A program made the position numbers and the translations under genes. 64,000 nucleotides of DNA from Conus ventricosus (taxonomy: Eukaryota; Mollusca; Gastropoda; Neogastropoda; Conidae): positions 32,250,909 through 32,314,908 of the forward strand of contig CM031610.1 in the NCBI GenBank assembly GCA_018398815.1, given 5' to 3'. This document shows, in pieces, positions 34,335 to 44,340 of this stretch (positions are counted from its first letter, which is position 1; every line of letters begins with the position of its first letter). The notes under the pieces are model-generated. The model saw only the letters and a list, made by a program, of their open reading frames with translations. It had not been told where the DNA came from and made no database searches.

Positions 34335-35285
34335 TTTTTGTTTGTTAACTCACTGTGTTTGGCGGGACAACTTGCAGCTCTTCACGAACAACGATTTTTT
34401 AGGAAGCAGGCTTTTTAGACGTGGTAGCGCCGCTAGAAGAGAGAGTCTCTCTTAATTATATACGGGAGGGGATGTTTTCATTATTCTTTCAATCTCATAT
34501 ACATCTATGCTCCATTAGGATCTGTAGCTCTAATTCTAACATCGCCCTCTGCCTCTCCAGGAGCATACAAGTATCTTACTTTTAGTCCAAACGGCAAGAG
34601 TTTTTGAGTCCCCTGCACATCTTCAGTAATGCTAATTTTTTTTAATTTGATTGCGTTTACTGGTTTAAGACCTGTTGCTTTAAATTCTTCATTGTTCATG
34701 ACACGTAAGACTGCTGGCATCTAACCCATTCTGTGTAAGTTCTCTATCCATAATTTCTCTGTAATATTGATAGGTAAACAGGCGTTCAGCCAGATTCTTA
34801 TTAAAGTTTTTTACTAGGGCTTGTGATCGATGGTTGCCTGGGATCCCTCTCTTAACTGTAACATGATGTTTTAAAAACAGCTGGTTTACAGAACCTTTAC
34901 TCTTTTCCATCATCAACTTGAACCCATCCTAGGATACTTTAATGGACCTTGCAGTTGAGCTTTTATCTGTTAAAGGTTCAGCGTCTTTGTATCTTGAAGC
35001 CATGTCAACAACTGTCAGAGCATACTTAAACTTTTTTCTTTTTATTTTATCATGTGGAAGATACAGCAAGTCCATCTGGTGGGTGTCATTTGGACTGAGT
35101 TAACAAATCTAGGCCTTATTATTCTTTTTGGGGCAGGCAAATATATTTGCCAATATGCCTGTTTTGAAAGCCAATCTTTCGCATCTGATTCAGACACTCT
35201 AGCAGCTTTACTCAGTTTTTCAATAGCAGTCTTTCCTTTCCAATACCCTTTAGCAGAATATATATTTTGTACTTACGTATTGAAC
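34335..35285 (-). pseudogene. retrovirus-like (rve) integrase, copy A
   Basis: Amino part at 35285-35050: KAARVSESDAKDWLSKQAYW and PAPKRIIRP. The catalytic core follows (about 35040-34700), with GSVNQLFLKHHVTV and PGNHRSQALVKNFNKNLAE, where the usual catalytic Glu position before RFN reads Lys-Asn. The carboxy part extends to 34335 (VREELQVVPPNT) and probably holds the target-binding domain. Integrases of this family insert Polintons, giving 6-bp duplications. The open pieces 34916-34689 and 34720-34505 are in different frames. No intact copy is present. Confidence 0.8.
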
Positions 35286-35398
35286 TCGTATTGTCCATAA
35301 GAAGGACTGTATTTTAATTGTATTTTTAATTGTTTTTTTAGACTGTTTGTGCAAGAATATAAATTGCCCCCATAGCACCCACAATAAACCAATTTCTG

Positions 35399-35739
35399 CT
35401 ATTTTCTGTTCTTCTGACGGTTCATAAAGTCGGACAGTTCTGGAGGCGGTGTTGTTAGAAACTTCTTTCCTGCACTAAGTAATACTCATTCATTGCCTCG
35501 TCAACGTCTGTAAAATGTGTGCTCTGCGTGTCCCTGTTCCTTTAACTTTTTATTAATAAAGTCCAAGTGAGCAATTCGTCTTTTCTCATAAGCGTTTCTT
35601 GCCTTGGCTAACTCTTCTATTGCCTTGTTATGGCGTTCTCTCTCTTCATCGGACCGCAATTTACTAACATATATTGCTTCCAGAGAAGGCCAATGCTATT
35701 AACAATAGCTCCTCCTACCATCATAACTACTCCCGCCAT
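35399..35739 (-). pseudogene. small protein, hydrophobic N-terminus and coiled coil, copy A
   Basis: ATG 35739 is preceded by TATAAAA one base upstream. It begins MAGVVMMVGGAIVNSIG, a Gly-rich hydrophobic segment. In a second frame it continues with a highly charged helix (DEERERHNKAIEELAKAR, then KLKEQGHAEHTF) and ends at 35399. Related copies start at 58410 (-) and 21414 (+). Such short hydrophobic-plus-coiled-coil proteins recur in Polintons and their function is unknown to me. One frameshift near 35690 and another near 35500. Confidence 0.6.
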
Positions 35740-35759
35740 CTTTTATAAACAATATTTTT

Positions 35760-36000
35760 TAGATTAATCTTTTATGAACTAACATTTTCTGGAATAATCC
35801 CCTGTGTACAAAGTCTTTTGAAGCAATCCCTGCAGTAATTACAACTACAACCTTTAACAACATCCTCAATGTCTAACTTCTTAGGTCGGCCGGCTTCATT
35901 TTAAACATGTTTTTTGCTAGCACGCTATAGCCTATACTAAGGCGCTAATTACAGCGAGTGGTAAATTGTATTGATAATCTTTTTTCACTCTTCTTTTTAT
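35760..36000 (-). pseudogene. short two-TM protein, copy A
   Basis: About 75 codons on the minus strand with two hydrophobic stretches (LPLAVISAL, then LLKVVVVITAGIAS) separated by basic residues, in two frames. The counterpart is at 58670-58430. It could be a small viral membrane protein. Function unknown. Confidence 0.45.
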
Positions 36001-36223
36001 TAACTAAAAAAATAATTAAAATTCAATCTAATACGAAAGGCTGTTTATGTGCTTTTTAATCAAATAATCTTTTGTTGTTAAAGCTAAAAAATAAGTTGCA
36101 ACTAGTTTGGGCGAATCTTCTATCTTCCCCATGTTAGGTGGTTTTACTTAACAAACATTTTGCAAGGGTTGAATAAACTATAACACCAACGATAGGCACT
36201 GCATAATTAACCACGTTAAGCTC

Positions 36224-36525
36224 ATGGTTTTAAAGTATATATTTGTTTTATTGGCATTTTTAAAATTGGATTGTGACGAACTATTAAAGTGTGAGGAGCA
36301 AGCAGCCTACTCAGTAGACCACTGCCATAAAGAAAGATTATACTCTCTAGCGCTTGTGGAAAAAATAAACAGTATTTAGGCACTGAACTAAGTATTGAAC
36401 AAATTCAGCAATGTCTACATCAGACGTTAAGTACTACGCTAGGTACGAAGCACCAGCTAGGGTCAAAAATGGTTAGATCAGTGGGACAGACAATGATTAG
36501 TTTATATGCTAAGTTAGTAATGTAG
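36224..36525 (+). pseudogene. small secreted Cys-containing protein, copy A
   Basis: Starts MVLKYIFVLLAFLKLDCDELL, a credible signal peptide, then KCEEQAAYSVDHC and a helical segment. A stop at about 36378 separates the carboxy part (LGTELSIEQIQQC, then MVRSVGQTMISLYAK), which continues in a second frame to TAG 36523. The right-end copy at 58700-59013 is open for 78 codons over the second half. Function unknown. Position and orientation are conserved at the integrase end. Confidence 0.5.
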
Positions 36526-36618
36526 ATGGCGCCGGTTGATTATGAAGAAGAAGATTTAAAATACGACTTATCACAAGATCCGGTTTTAAAACAAGTCACT
36601 AGAAACTCTCGCATGTGA
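36526..36618 (+). CDS. short acidic ORF
   Basis: 30 codons, MAPVDYEEEDLKYDLSQDP, starting one base after the previous stop. Acidic and short. It may be a separate peptide or a displaced tail of the preceding gene. Confidence 0.3.
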   Translation: MAPVDYEEEDLKYDLSQDPVLKQVTRNSRM

Positions 36619-36720
36619 CATGTATTACAGATTTGGGACGATGTTATGCCCATTCATCATGGGATTAATTACTTTTAATCATTAATTTTGATCATATTAA
36701 ATTTAATCGCAATAAAAAAA

Positions 36721-37149
36721 TGAGCGATCAGAAGACGCCGCAGGACGGCCTGAAAGAGCAGAATGCGCCACAGGTGAATGTACCACGGAGCATCCCACAA
36801 GTGAATGTGCCACAAGTAATGTCACTAAGGCTAAAAATCCTGGGCGTGTTGAGGCTGGGCATAAACTAGCTGAATGGAACAGACTGAGAAAAGCAAACCA
36901 ATCAACAAAACAAAATTATTAAATAGTAATACAACATCGCCAACACCGCCAACAACATCACAACATCTCGATCACAAACAATAAGATGTATTGGGAGCTG
37001 TTGTTGTGGGTGGGGGAGTTTTAGCATACAAATACTTAACACCATACATAGCAGCTAAGTCACAAACCCCCACAAAAACAGTAAAAGAAGAACCAGATTC
37101 TGCAAAAAAAGTGCAACCTCCTGCAGTAGACCCATTTTCTATGGAATAG
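36721..37149 (+). pseudogene. small basic protein with one TM segment, copy A
   Basis: ATG 36721 follows AATAAAAAA. The amino half is Pro/Gln/Val-rich, then basic (GHKLAEWNRLRKANQS in frame +1). Then comes a hydrophobic stretch (VVVGGGVLAYKYL) and a Lys/Pro-rich end finishing DPFSME. The same order and the DPF end occur at 59180-59675. The basic segment could bind DNA and the TM could anchor it. Both ideas are inferences. Two or three frameshifts are present. It directly abuts the terminal AAGT repeats. Confidence 0.55.
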
Positions 37150-37360
37150 TTTTTAAGAACTAAAGTACAAGTTAAGAACTAGATAAGAACTAGATAAGTA
37201 CAAGTTAAATTAGTTATAGAAAGTACTTTTTAAGTTAAATGCAAGTAAATTACAAGTAAAGTACAAGTAAATTATAAGTTCTTAAGTAATAGTTAAGTTC
37301 TTAAATAAGTACTAGTTAGGTTCTTAAGTAAGTTCTTGTTAGGTTCTTAAGTTAATTGAA
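37150..37360. repeat. AAGAACT/AAGTACAAGTT repeats at the right end of Polinton A
   Basis: Irregular short repeats (AAGAACTAG, AAGTACAAGTTAA, AAGTTCTTAAGT) directly after the last gene, as in B at 59690. The outer hairpin units present in B are absent because the Penelope-like element begins here. Confidence 0.85.
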
Positions 37361-37995
37361 CAGTAAAAACCACCAACACCCAATAAGCATATTGCAAATT
37401 TTCGGTTTATTGGTAAAACCTTTGTCAAGCATAAAAAACCAAGGGCCCACTAAATGACAGCCCAAAGCACAGCATTTATAATTCTAAGACTGATCATCTC
37501 TCACTCACAATTCACCTGAATTCCCACTCACTGCTTTAAAATCCTAACAGAAGCCTACCAGAATTAAAGAAAGAAAAGGCAGCAATGAGCTTATGTGAAA
37601 TAAAAACATGGGGCGGTCAGTCAAGACCTTAAAAAAACAAACGGAAATGAGTTCAAGCTCACACTGGTGCCTCTAAAGATACCCGACAACACCCTCTCCC
37701 CTAACTCCATCATTTTTAAAATGCATCTTGTGCTTACAATAAGGTAGTGGAAAACACATTTATGAATTTCACATGCAAATGGTACTGTTGTATAGACTCG
37801 CATGACATTCAACTGAAAAGTCTTATCTATCACTTCCCCCACCATCCTCCCTCACCATTAACTCTCATTCCCACCATACAATCCCTACCCATCCCTTTCT
37901 ATATGTCTATACTTGCGTTTGTGTGTGATCCTTTCTATATGTCTATACTTGCGTTTGTGTGTGAATACTTGCGTGTGTGCGTTCATACATGCATG

Positions 37996-38195
37996 CGTGT
38001 ATGTGTGTGTGTGTGTGTGTGTGTGAGTGAGTGAATGAGTGTGTGTGAGTGAGCATGTGTGTGTGTGTGTGTTTGCGTGCATGTGTGTGCGTGTGTGTGA
38101 CTCTGTTGTGTGTGTGTGTGTGGTTGTGTGTGTGCCTAAATGTGTGTGTGTGTGTGTGTGCGTGCTTGCGTGTGTGTGTGTGTACGCGCGCGCGC
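37996..38195. repeat. (TG)n-rich microsatellite
   Basis: Interrupted TG repeat with GAGTGAGTG and CGTGCATG interruptions inside the 3' region of the Penelope-like element. Confidence 0.95.
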
Positions 38196-38422
38196 ATGTG
38201 TCTGTTACATGTAAGTAAGAAGTGTGGTACCCTACATTCAGCTAGTCCCAGACATTGAGGCCATTGGGGTAGTTTGTCCTAATCTTATGCCGCCAGTACC
38301 TTTCACGTGTTCTTCTCTGTCTGGTATCAAGTGTTTTCATCAGTTCAATAGGAGTGACACGGAGATCCTCCTCACTATGTCCACTGCTTGAAAATGTTTG
38401 GCTACTAAAGTTTCCCTGCATG

Positions 38423-41028
38423 TTAAATCAGTCCTACCAACACTCTGTGTTTGGGTTCTAATGTTATGAGTTTTGTTGTCTGTTTTTTAATGTTCGATCT
38501 CTGGCCATGGAATCGCCTGGACAGGGTCTGGCTTGTTTCTCCGACATATTGAACATCTTTACACCTAGCACAGTCCACTAAGTAAATTAGATTAGAGCTT
38601 TTGCAGCCCATAGCATCTCTGATGTGGAAAGTCTGCCCTGTTCTAACACTTGTGAATGTAGATGTCTCTTGAAGATGTTTCTGACAAAGAACACATCTGC
38701 TGGCGGTACACTTGTATACTCCTGGTGATCTGTCATTTTGTTTATGAGTGTTGACTTGTGGTGGCTTGGATGGCATCAGAATTTTCCTAAGATTGTTACA
38801 GTTTCTTTCCCTACCATTGGTGACTGCGGCATGGCTTTCTGCATTCTACGGCTTCTGTGAAGGTCGGCATCATGTCTTTGAGCCATCCTCCTATGTCTGG
38901 ATGAGAGGGGTTGTGGGTTATTATGAAGGGAACCCTCTCGTTTTTCTTGATTTTGTATTGGAGGTTTGTTCTCTTGGAAGAGCTGTGACCTTTGTGATGG
39001 CCCCCTGTATCAGTTTCTCTGGGTATCCTCGCCTCTGCAGCTTCTTCTTGAGGTCACTGCATCGTTGATGGTAAGTTTCCTCCTCTGAACAGATCCTGCG
39101 TATACGCAGGCACTGTCCATAGGGGATTACTCTCGTACAGTGGCGAGGATGGCAGGAATGGAACGGCAGGTACATGTTTGCATCGGTGGGCTTTACATAC
39201 AGGTCTGTAGTGATCTGTCCATGTTTTATGCTCATGTTCACATCAAGGTAAGGCACATTGGATCTCCCATAATGGCTCGTGAATTTGATGATATCATGTT
39301 GAGCATTCAGCCAGCATAAGAATTGTTGTAGGTTCTCCTCCCCGTGTTCCCAGAGCATCAGAATATCATCTATGAATCTGCGCCAACAGTTGCTTCTTAA
39401 ACGCCAGGGAGATTTGGACAGGAGACGCCTCTCAAGATGTCCCATGAAAATATTGGCTATGGTCGGGGCCATTGGCGTGCCCATTGCAGTGCCATGGATT
39501 TGTCTGAACATCTCTCCGTCAAATTCAAAGTAGTTGTTTTGTAAAATATGTTCTACAATCTGTGTTAAAAGTGAAAGTTTGGGGATATTGTCCGTCTGGT
39601 ATCCAGGGTCTTTCAGAATCTCTAAGGGATGTGGATACTTCCTCATGAGGGATGTTTGGGTACAGACCCACAACATCAATTGTTACAATGAATGTTTCAT
39701 CATTCAATGACGGCATGGAGTTGTTCCATTCTCTTATAGTCTGAAGGAGATGGGTCGTGTCCTTCAAGTAGGATGGTAGTTGTTGCACTACTGGCTGTAG
39801 CCAGTGATCCACAAGCCTTGAAAGCCGTTCTGTGGGACCACCCACTCCTGACACGATGGGTCGTCCTGGAGGGTTGTCCAAATCTTTGTGTACTTTGGGG
39901 AGATGATAGAATACCCCTGTTCTTACGTTGGTGAGGTCTGTCAGACCCCAGTCATATGTTTTCCTGTCTATGACACCATCGTCTAGGAGCTTCTGCATAA
40001 ATTCATTTGATTTCTTGGCTATTTCCACAGTGGGGTCTTTCCTCTGTCGCTCGTAATGGTCACCGTTGTTTAGCTGCCTCAGTGCTTCCTTCTTGTATTT
40101 ACAAAAATCCTGAATAACTACCCCTCCCCCTTTGTCTGCTGGTGAAATTCGGATCTCTTTTGGTTACCAGATTTTTCAGTTGCTGCAGGCCTATTCGGCT
40201 TTTTTTGTCCAAATTCTGGTGTGCAGGGTAGTGGGTGTGAAGGCCATTACTTTGGAGAGGAATGTAGAGCAGTAGGCATCCAGGGCTTCGTCTCGTCCTT
40301 TCGGGGGTTCATAAAAAGTCTTTTTGTAAAATTTCAACTTGTGTGGCTTTTGAGCTGGAGCATTTTCGTCGTACCAATATTCTTTCAATCGGATTTTGCG
40401 GAGTCCCTCTTTGGTGTCGTCAAATAATTGCACTTCATCATAGGAGGTGGGAGTGGGACAGAACTTGGGTCCGTATGAAAGAAGTTGTGTTTGTTCCTTG
40501 GTAAGTGTATGGGAAGACAGGTTGATCACTTGGGATGGTTCTGGGACCACCTCAGGCTTCGTTTTCCTTCTGAAGTGTCTGTTCTTGGTAGAAGTGGCAT
40601 TATGTGGAGAAGAGTTATCGGAAGTTTCGAAACCTCACCCGCCAATTTCACCAGTGTTGTCAGTTTCCTTCTTTTTGTGACTTTACACTGCAGTTTACTT
40701 CTGCTCTCTTTTCGCTGGCGTGTTGCTTGGAAATCCAAGTAGAGTTCATCAGTAAGTGTGTTACGGAGTATGTTGTTGTTCTTTTGCAGCTCCTGTTGGA
40801 TTTCTTTTGCTGCCCCCTTGTAAAAGTCCTTGCAGATGCGTAAAATGGAAGTTTCTGCTGAGTTCAAAACTTTCTTGATTCTATCAGTCAGGTTAGTGTC
40901 AGGTGGAAGCGCCGTGAATCCAAAGGAAATCTTCATTCCCTTGGGTGTGAGTTTGTTCCTAACACACTCACTAAGAAAGTCTTGATGTGATAAATATCGC
41001 TGTAGCTTGGCTGTCAGACGTAGGCCCT
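38423..41028 (-). pseudogene. Penelope-like RT + GIY-YIG endonuclease, four or more frameshifts
   Basis: The amino region (41028-40191) is Lys/Glu-rich with YGPKFCPTP. The reverse transcriptase (40028-38921) shows FYHLPKVHKDLDNPPGRPIV, VTIDVVGLYPNIPH, GTAMGTPMAPTIANIFMG and the catalytic RRFIDDILML (DD pair). The GIY-YIG domain (38660-38480) shows LIYLVDCARCKDVQYVGET with Arg-Arg-Phe following. Frame changes at about 40540, 40190-40030, 39650 and 38920-38780 split it. The protein would cut target DNA and prime reverse transcription there. Catalytic residues are kept, so decay is recent or partly due to sequence errors. Confidence 0.85.
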
Positions 41029-41059
41029 GGTTCTTAAGTTAAGTACAATACAAGTCAGT

Positions 41060-42554
41060 CTAGTTAATCTTTTAAAGTTCGCCACTGTCCTACAGCATAT
41101 GAAAACTCAGGACTGACGTAAGTTCTCTTGTTATTGTTAGAGACTAGTGATTTCTTGTTAACAGCAGTTGTGTTTACTTGATGAAGAGTAGAGTGCAGAT
41201 TAACATTTGTGTGATAAAATACTTTTTCAAAGAGCTTGCTTGTAGTTATCGTGAGTTATATTTTTTTTGACAACTTCTTTACTTATACCCTTAGCCTTCT
41301 TCATTACAGAAGTCTGGCTAGCAACGCTATACATCTTTGACCGCAACCCAACATATTCTTTGATAACTGTCCCAACTGTCCCGGTTTTTTTTTTTTTTTT
41401 TTTGACTGGTGAGTTGATTTTAACGTGGTGACAGCCCTGATATGGCCCTTTGCGGTCGGCTGGGCTTTTAGCAACATTATCTTATCTTGTCTTATCTGCG
41501 GCAAGATTGATTCAAAGTCAGCATAAACTACGTATGGACTCATTTGCATTTTGTGTAAATTTTTAAAACTAACTTTAGACCCGGGTTTAGGTGTGAGGAG
41601 TTTGGTTTCACAGTCTACAATACTTTTACAATAAGTTCTATGCTTGGCAGCTGCTTCTATAGTAGAGGGTCTGCCCAAACACCTTCTACAAATCTGTTTA
41701 GCTTTATGCTTTGATGTATAGGCTAACAGTCTGCTTATTGTTCTGATTAATACATAATGACTCTTTGTACTATCTGCAAAAAGTATCAAGTCTACATGCT
41801 TGTCAAGTGATTCGCCTAAAGTAGGAGCGTTGGGAGAAACCCTTAGAGGCACTAGATTGGCTTCTACAGACCATGTGTATACGTTTACAGTGATTGGTTT
41901 GTTTTGTTCTTCAAACTGAAATATACTTTCTATACTCACTGGGAAAGGTATGTTATCAAATTTCAACTCTTGCTTATATTGTTCATAATTGGAAACTCTG
42001 TTTGCATGATTTTTAACAGGATGTAAATGCGCTAAAACAACCACATAAAACATGTCAGAATTATGTATGTTTAAGACTGCTTGTTTTAACTCTAACTCTT
42101 TTGGGAGAGGAAGGTAAGAATTGCCAACTATAGGATAGAACTTTGTTTGTCTCAATCTAATTTGAAGGACTGTTCCTTCAGACCATCCAGAACCCCTTAA
42201 CTTCGCCTCCTCACTTGCATGGTTAAACTGTGTAAGCATGTAATCGGCCCAGTTAGAGTTAAAGTCGTGATAGCTAATTACTTCTTTCTGTTTAGTTGAA
42301 ACCCAGACTTCCATGTTACTATCGTCAGGCGTTATATAATCAATCAGAACGGTCAACAACACTTTTACTGGGGGCTCGCGTTGAAGAAACTCTGGGATTT
42401 TAGAGATAGCATGTGCCACGCTTTCCTGAACGTTTGTAGGATTAATAATGTCCATGTCTACTTCACTAAACGTATTGCTTAATTGTTTATCACTGCTAAA
42501 TATTTCTTCCATCGTATATAGTTTTTTACCCTCGAATTTACTTGTGGTCGTCAT
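41060..42554 (-). pseudogene. protein-primed DNA polymerase B, fragment C: N- and C-terminal parts only
   Basis: ATG 42554 opens about 350 intact codons: an amino-terminal region, then HYVLIRTISRLLA, a CRRC/HRTYC metal-binding pair and the first exonuclease motif YADFES (about 41500). Immediately afterwards a retrotransposon tail (41385-41497) is inserted. Beyond it only the carboxy end (VIKEYVGLRSKMYS) is found, to about 41060. The exonuclease remainder, palm and most of the fingers are lost. Polintons replicate with this enzyme using a terminal protein. A second, full-span but broken copy is at 53209-56700. Confidence 0.85.
41385..41497 (+). mobile_element. solo 3' tail of the R1/R2 retrotransposon family
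   Basis: A 19-T run, the conserved 3' block (GAGTTGATTTTAACGTGGTG, GGTCGGCTGGGC) and a TTATC tail, inserted in the polymerase gene. No clear target duplication. It starts at the same T-run as the solo copy at 45184. Confidence 0.85.
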
Positions 42555-42622
42555 TTTTAAAGCCACAATATTTACGTAAATCAAAAAAAAAAAAGTAAAT
42601 AAAAGTAAGTAAAACGGGCTTT

Positions 42623-42886
42623 TTATTCTTCACCCAAGCGTTGCAACACTTCAAGCCACGTTAACCTTACAATAACGCCTGCTAATATTTTAGCTTTTTC
42701 TAAATCACTACAGTCAATGTTCATAACTTTGGTCGCTTCGTTAAATAGTTCACTATGATCTTTTATCATATTGTTTACATCATTCTCAAACCAAAATTCA
42801 CTAAAATCAATGTTTAATGCTTTCATTGTCTCGTCAAATAGTTCATTACACTTCTTTAAATCAGATTCACTGAGTTTGGCAGCCAT
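42623..42886 (-). CDS. 87-residue protein with internal duplication, unknown
   Basis: Complete small ORF, MAAKLSESDLKK to QRLGEE, with no break. Two similar halves are visible: ELFDETMKALNIDFSEFWF and ELFNEATKVMNIDCSDLEK. It is mainly acidic helical. It lies 69 bases upstream of the polymerase start on the same strand and 37 bases after the next ORF, so the three may be co-transcribed. No family recognised. It is one of the few undamaged ORFs in the Polinton DNA. Confidence 0.6.
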   Translation of the reverse strand: MAAKLSESDLKKCNELFDETMKALNIDFSEFWFENDVNNMIKDHSELFNEATKVMNIDCSDLEKAKILAGVIVRLTWLEVLQRLGEE

Positions 42887-42922
42887 TTTAAATCTAAATA
42901 AATAAAAATAATTGTAAATTCA

Positions 42923-43238
42923 GTTATTATTCATAGTCTTTTCAAATCGTAAAAACTGATCAGGTTTAAAGGTAACAGTTACTCCTTCAAGGTCATCAGA
43001 TACATGCAGGTCAGCATCTTCGGGGGCAATATTATCAAGTAATATGGCAAAAAGTTTTATAATTGGTTTAGGCCAAGACTTTGGGATTTTACTAACAGCT
43101 TTCAATACGCTTTCTCGAAAGTTCTGTTATAAATTCATCAAACATGTCCTTTAAACACTTCTTTATCAACTCCAGCATTAATCGCCCACCCAAAATCATC
43201 AAATATTTCTGTAAGCTTTATAACTACGTTGGGGTTCA
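42923..43238 (-). pseudogene. small protein resembling the N-terminus of the neighbouring polymerase
   Basis: ATG 43238 opens MNPNVVIKLTEIFDDFGW. A frameshift near 43135 leads to LKAVSKIPKSWPKPIIKL, LLDNIAPEDADLHV and an end at 42923. The second part resembles polymerase residues AHAISKIPEFLQ, LIDYITPDDSNMEV. About 105 codons in total. It may be a duplicated and detached polymerase amino-terminal module. Its role is unknown. Confidence 0.55.
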
Positions 43239-43439
43239 TTTTTTAAACCACATTAAAATCATAAATTAAAAAATTAATTAATCAGTTTCTCTTGTTTTGT
43301 GGCAAGAATCAAAAGAAGTTATATGTGGGTGCATGCGTGGGCAGGGGGTGGGGGCGTGTGTGGTTTTAATTATCTAGGTCAAAAGGATCTAGGATTCATT
43401 AACCTAGTTTACTGCAATGCTTTGTAGGACAAAACGTGA

Positions 43440-43560
43440 GTGGACGTGCGTGCGTGGGGTGGGGTGGGGTGTGCATGCGTGGGGTGGGGGTGGGTGTTGT
43501 GTGGGTTGTGGTGGGGTGGGGGTGGTGGGTGTGGGGTGGGGTTGGGGTGTGCAGGAGTTG
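43440..43560. repeat. G-rich minisatellite (GGGGTGGG type)
   Basis: Plus strand almost entirely G and T with repeated GTGGGGTGGGG and GCGTGGGG. It has several G-runs of four or more, compatible with G-quadruplex formation. Similar to 60183-60292. Confidence 0.85.
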
Positions 43561-43564
43561 CCTC

Positions 43565-43815
43565 CCTTAGTATTATTTTTAGCCCTGTTGAGGGCCTTTC
43601 TGGGACGCGGCGGTCGGTTGGCAAGTGACACAGTTCTGACGTATTTTTAGGCTGGGGGTTGCTAGTATTATTTTTAGCCCTGCTGCAGGCCTTTCTAGGA
43701 CGCGGCGGTCGGTTGGCAAGTGACACAGTTCTGACGTATTTTTAGTCCTGTTGCAGGTCTTTCTAGGACGCGGCGGTCGGTTGGCAAGTGACACAGTTCT
43801 GGCGTATTTTTAGCC
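43565..43815. repeat. three tandem units (GACGCGGCGGTCGGTTGG)
   Basis: Units with anchors at 43604, 43699 and 43767 share a core with TTGGCAAGTGACACAG. Spacing is 95 and 68 bases, so the unit length varies. Open frames through it on the minus strand repeat the same peptide and shift frame between units. Confidence 0.85.
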
Positions 43816-44340
43816 TTAGGCGGGCCTGCTTCTTCGGCCGGTGGGCTATTGATTTTTTTCACCGTAAGCCACTCGCTAGTCTCGCTTTGCCAGAACTCTC
43901 TAAAGCCAACGTCGCTTTGCATATATTTTAAAATGAGCTTTCTTTTCTCGTACAAGCTGTGAATTCAAATTCCAAGCTTGTGGAACTTTGGACAGTAGAA
44001 AAAACAAAATGATAAAACAGGCGTAATTTCAGCCATGTTTTTCAATTTCATAAAAGAACCTTCGTCGATCGGCTCAAAATCAAGTTTCTCTACAAAACAA
44101 TTACGTAAAAAAGCATCCAGTTCACTTACTGTCATTTCACGTTTTCCTTTGATTCGTTTCCTAAAGATCTAGACTCTCTCTTTGACCGGGTTGGAAACGA
44201 AGCAAAGCTCTCGTTAAACGCGTCCGCATTCATCGGCGTCCCAGCAGCAAAAGACCGACCCGACTGAGGGCTCGCTAGTCCCCGGACAGAAATGACGTCA
44301 TACCTACTGTCGATTGGTTGAACGCGTACACGTGACAGCT
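43816..44340 (-). other. possible CpG-type promoter and first exon of a host gene
   Basis: On the minus strand an ATG at 44233 opens MNADAFNESFASFPTRSKRE, breaks near 44132, and further open pieces follow to about 43830 (MTVSELDAFLRN, then ILKYMQSDVGFREFW). Upstream are a CRE-like TGACGTCA (44293-44300) and an E-box CACGTG (44329-44334). A GTAAGT near 44128 could be a splice donor. The peptide is not recognised with confidence. It may instead be a decayed mobile-element gene. Confidence 0.3.

Larger units (their letters stand above)
28206..37360. mobile_element. Polinton (Maverick)-type element copy A, defective
   Basis: Gene order left to right: unknown protein (-), large conserved protein (+), coiled-coil protein (-), candidate capsid protein (+), ATPase fragment (+), beta-rich protein (+), hydrophobic protein (+), integrase (-), three small genes and AAGT-type repeats at the right end. 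The DNA polymerase expected between hydrophobic protein and integrase is missing. The left end is replaced by R5. Compared with B, the ATPase and its neighbour have moved. All genes contain frameshifts or stops. Confidence 0.85.
37356..41028 (-). mobile_element. 5'-truncated Penelope-like element
   Basis: Minus-strand reverse transcriptase followed by a GIY-YIG endonuclease, the defining layout of Penelope-like elements. Coding sequence is already under way at 41028, so the 5' end is missing. The 3' UTR (38422-37356) holds a TG/CA microsatellite and ends in a conserved-looking block with ACAAAGGTTTTACC. The 14-base repeat GGTTCTTAAGTTAA flanks it at 37342-37355 and 41029-41042. It may be the target duplication, but the motif also recurs in the surrounding terminal repeats. 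Confidence 0.85.

Noticed and set aside
43404..43794. Overlapping Pro/Arg-rich minus-strand frames
   Set aside because: They come from G-rich and tandem repeats and shift frame between units.
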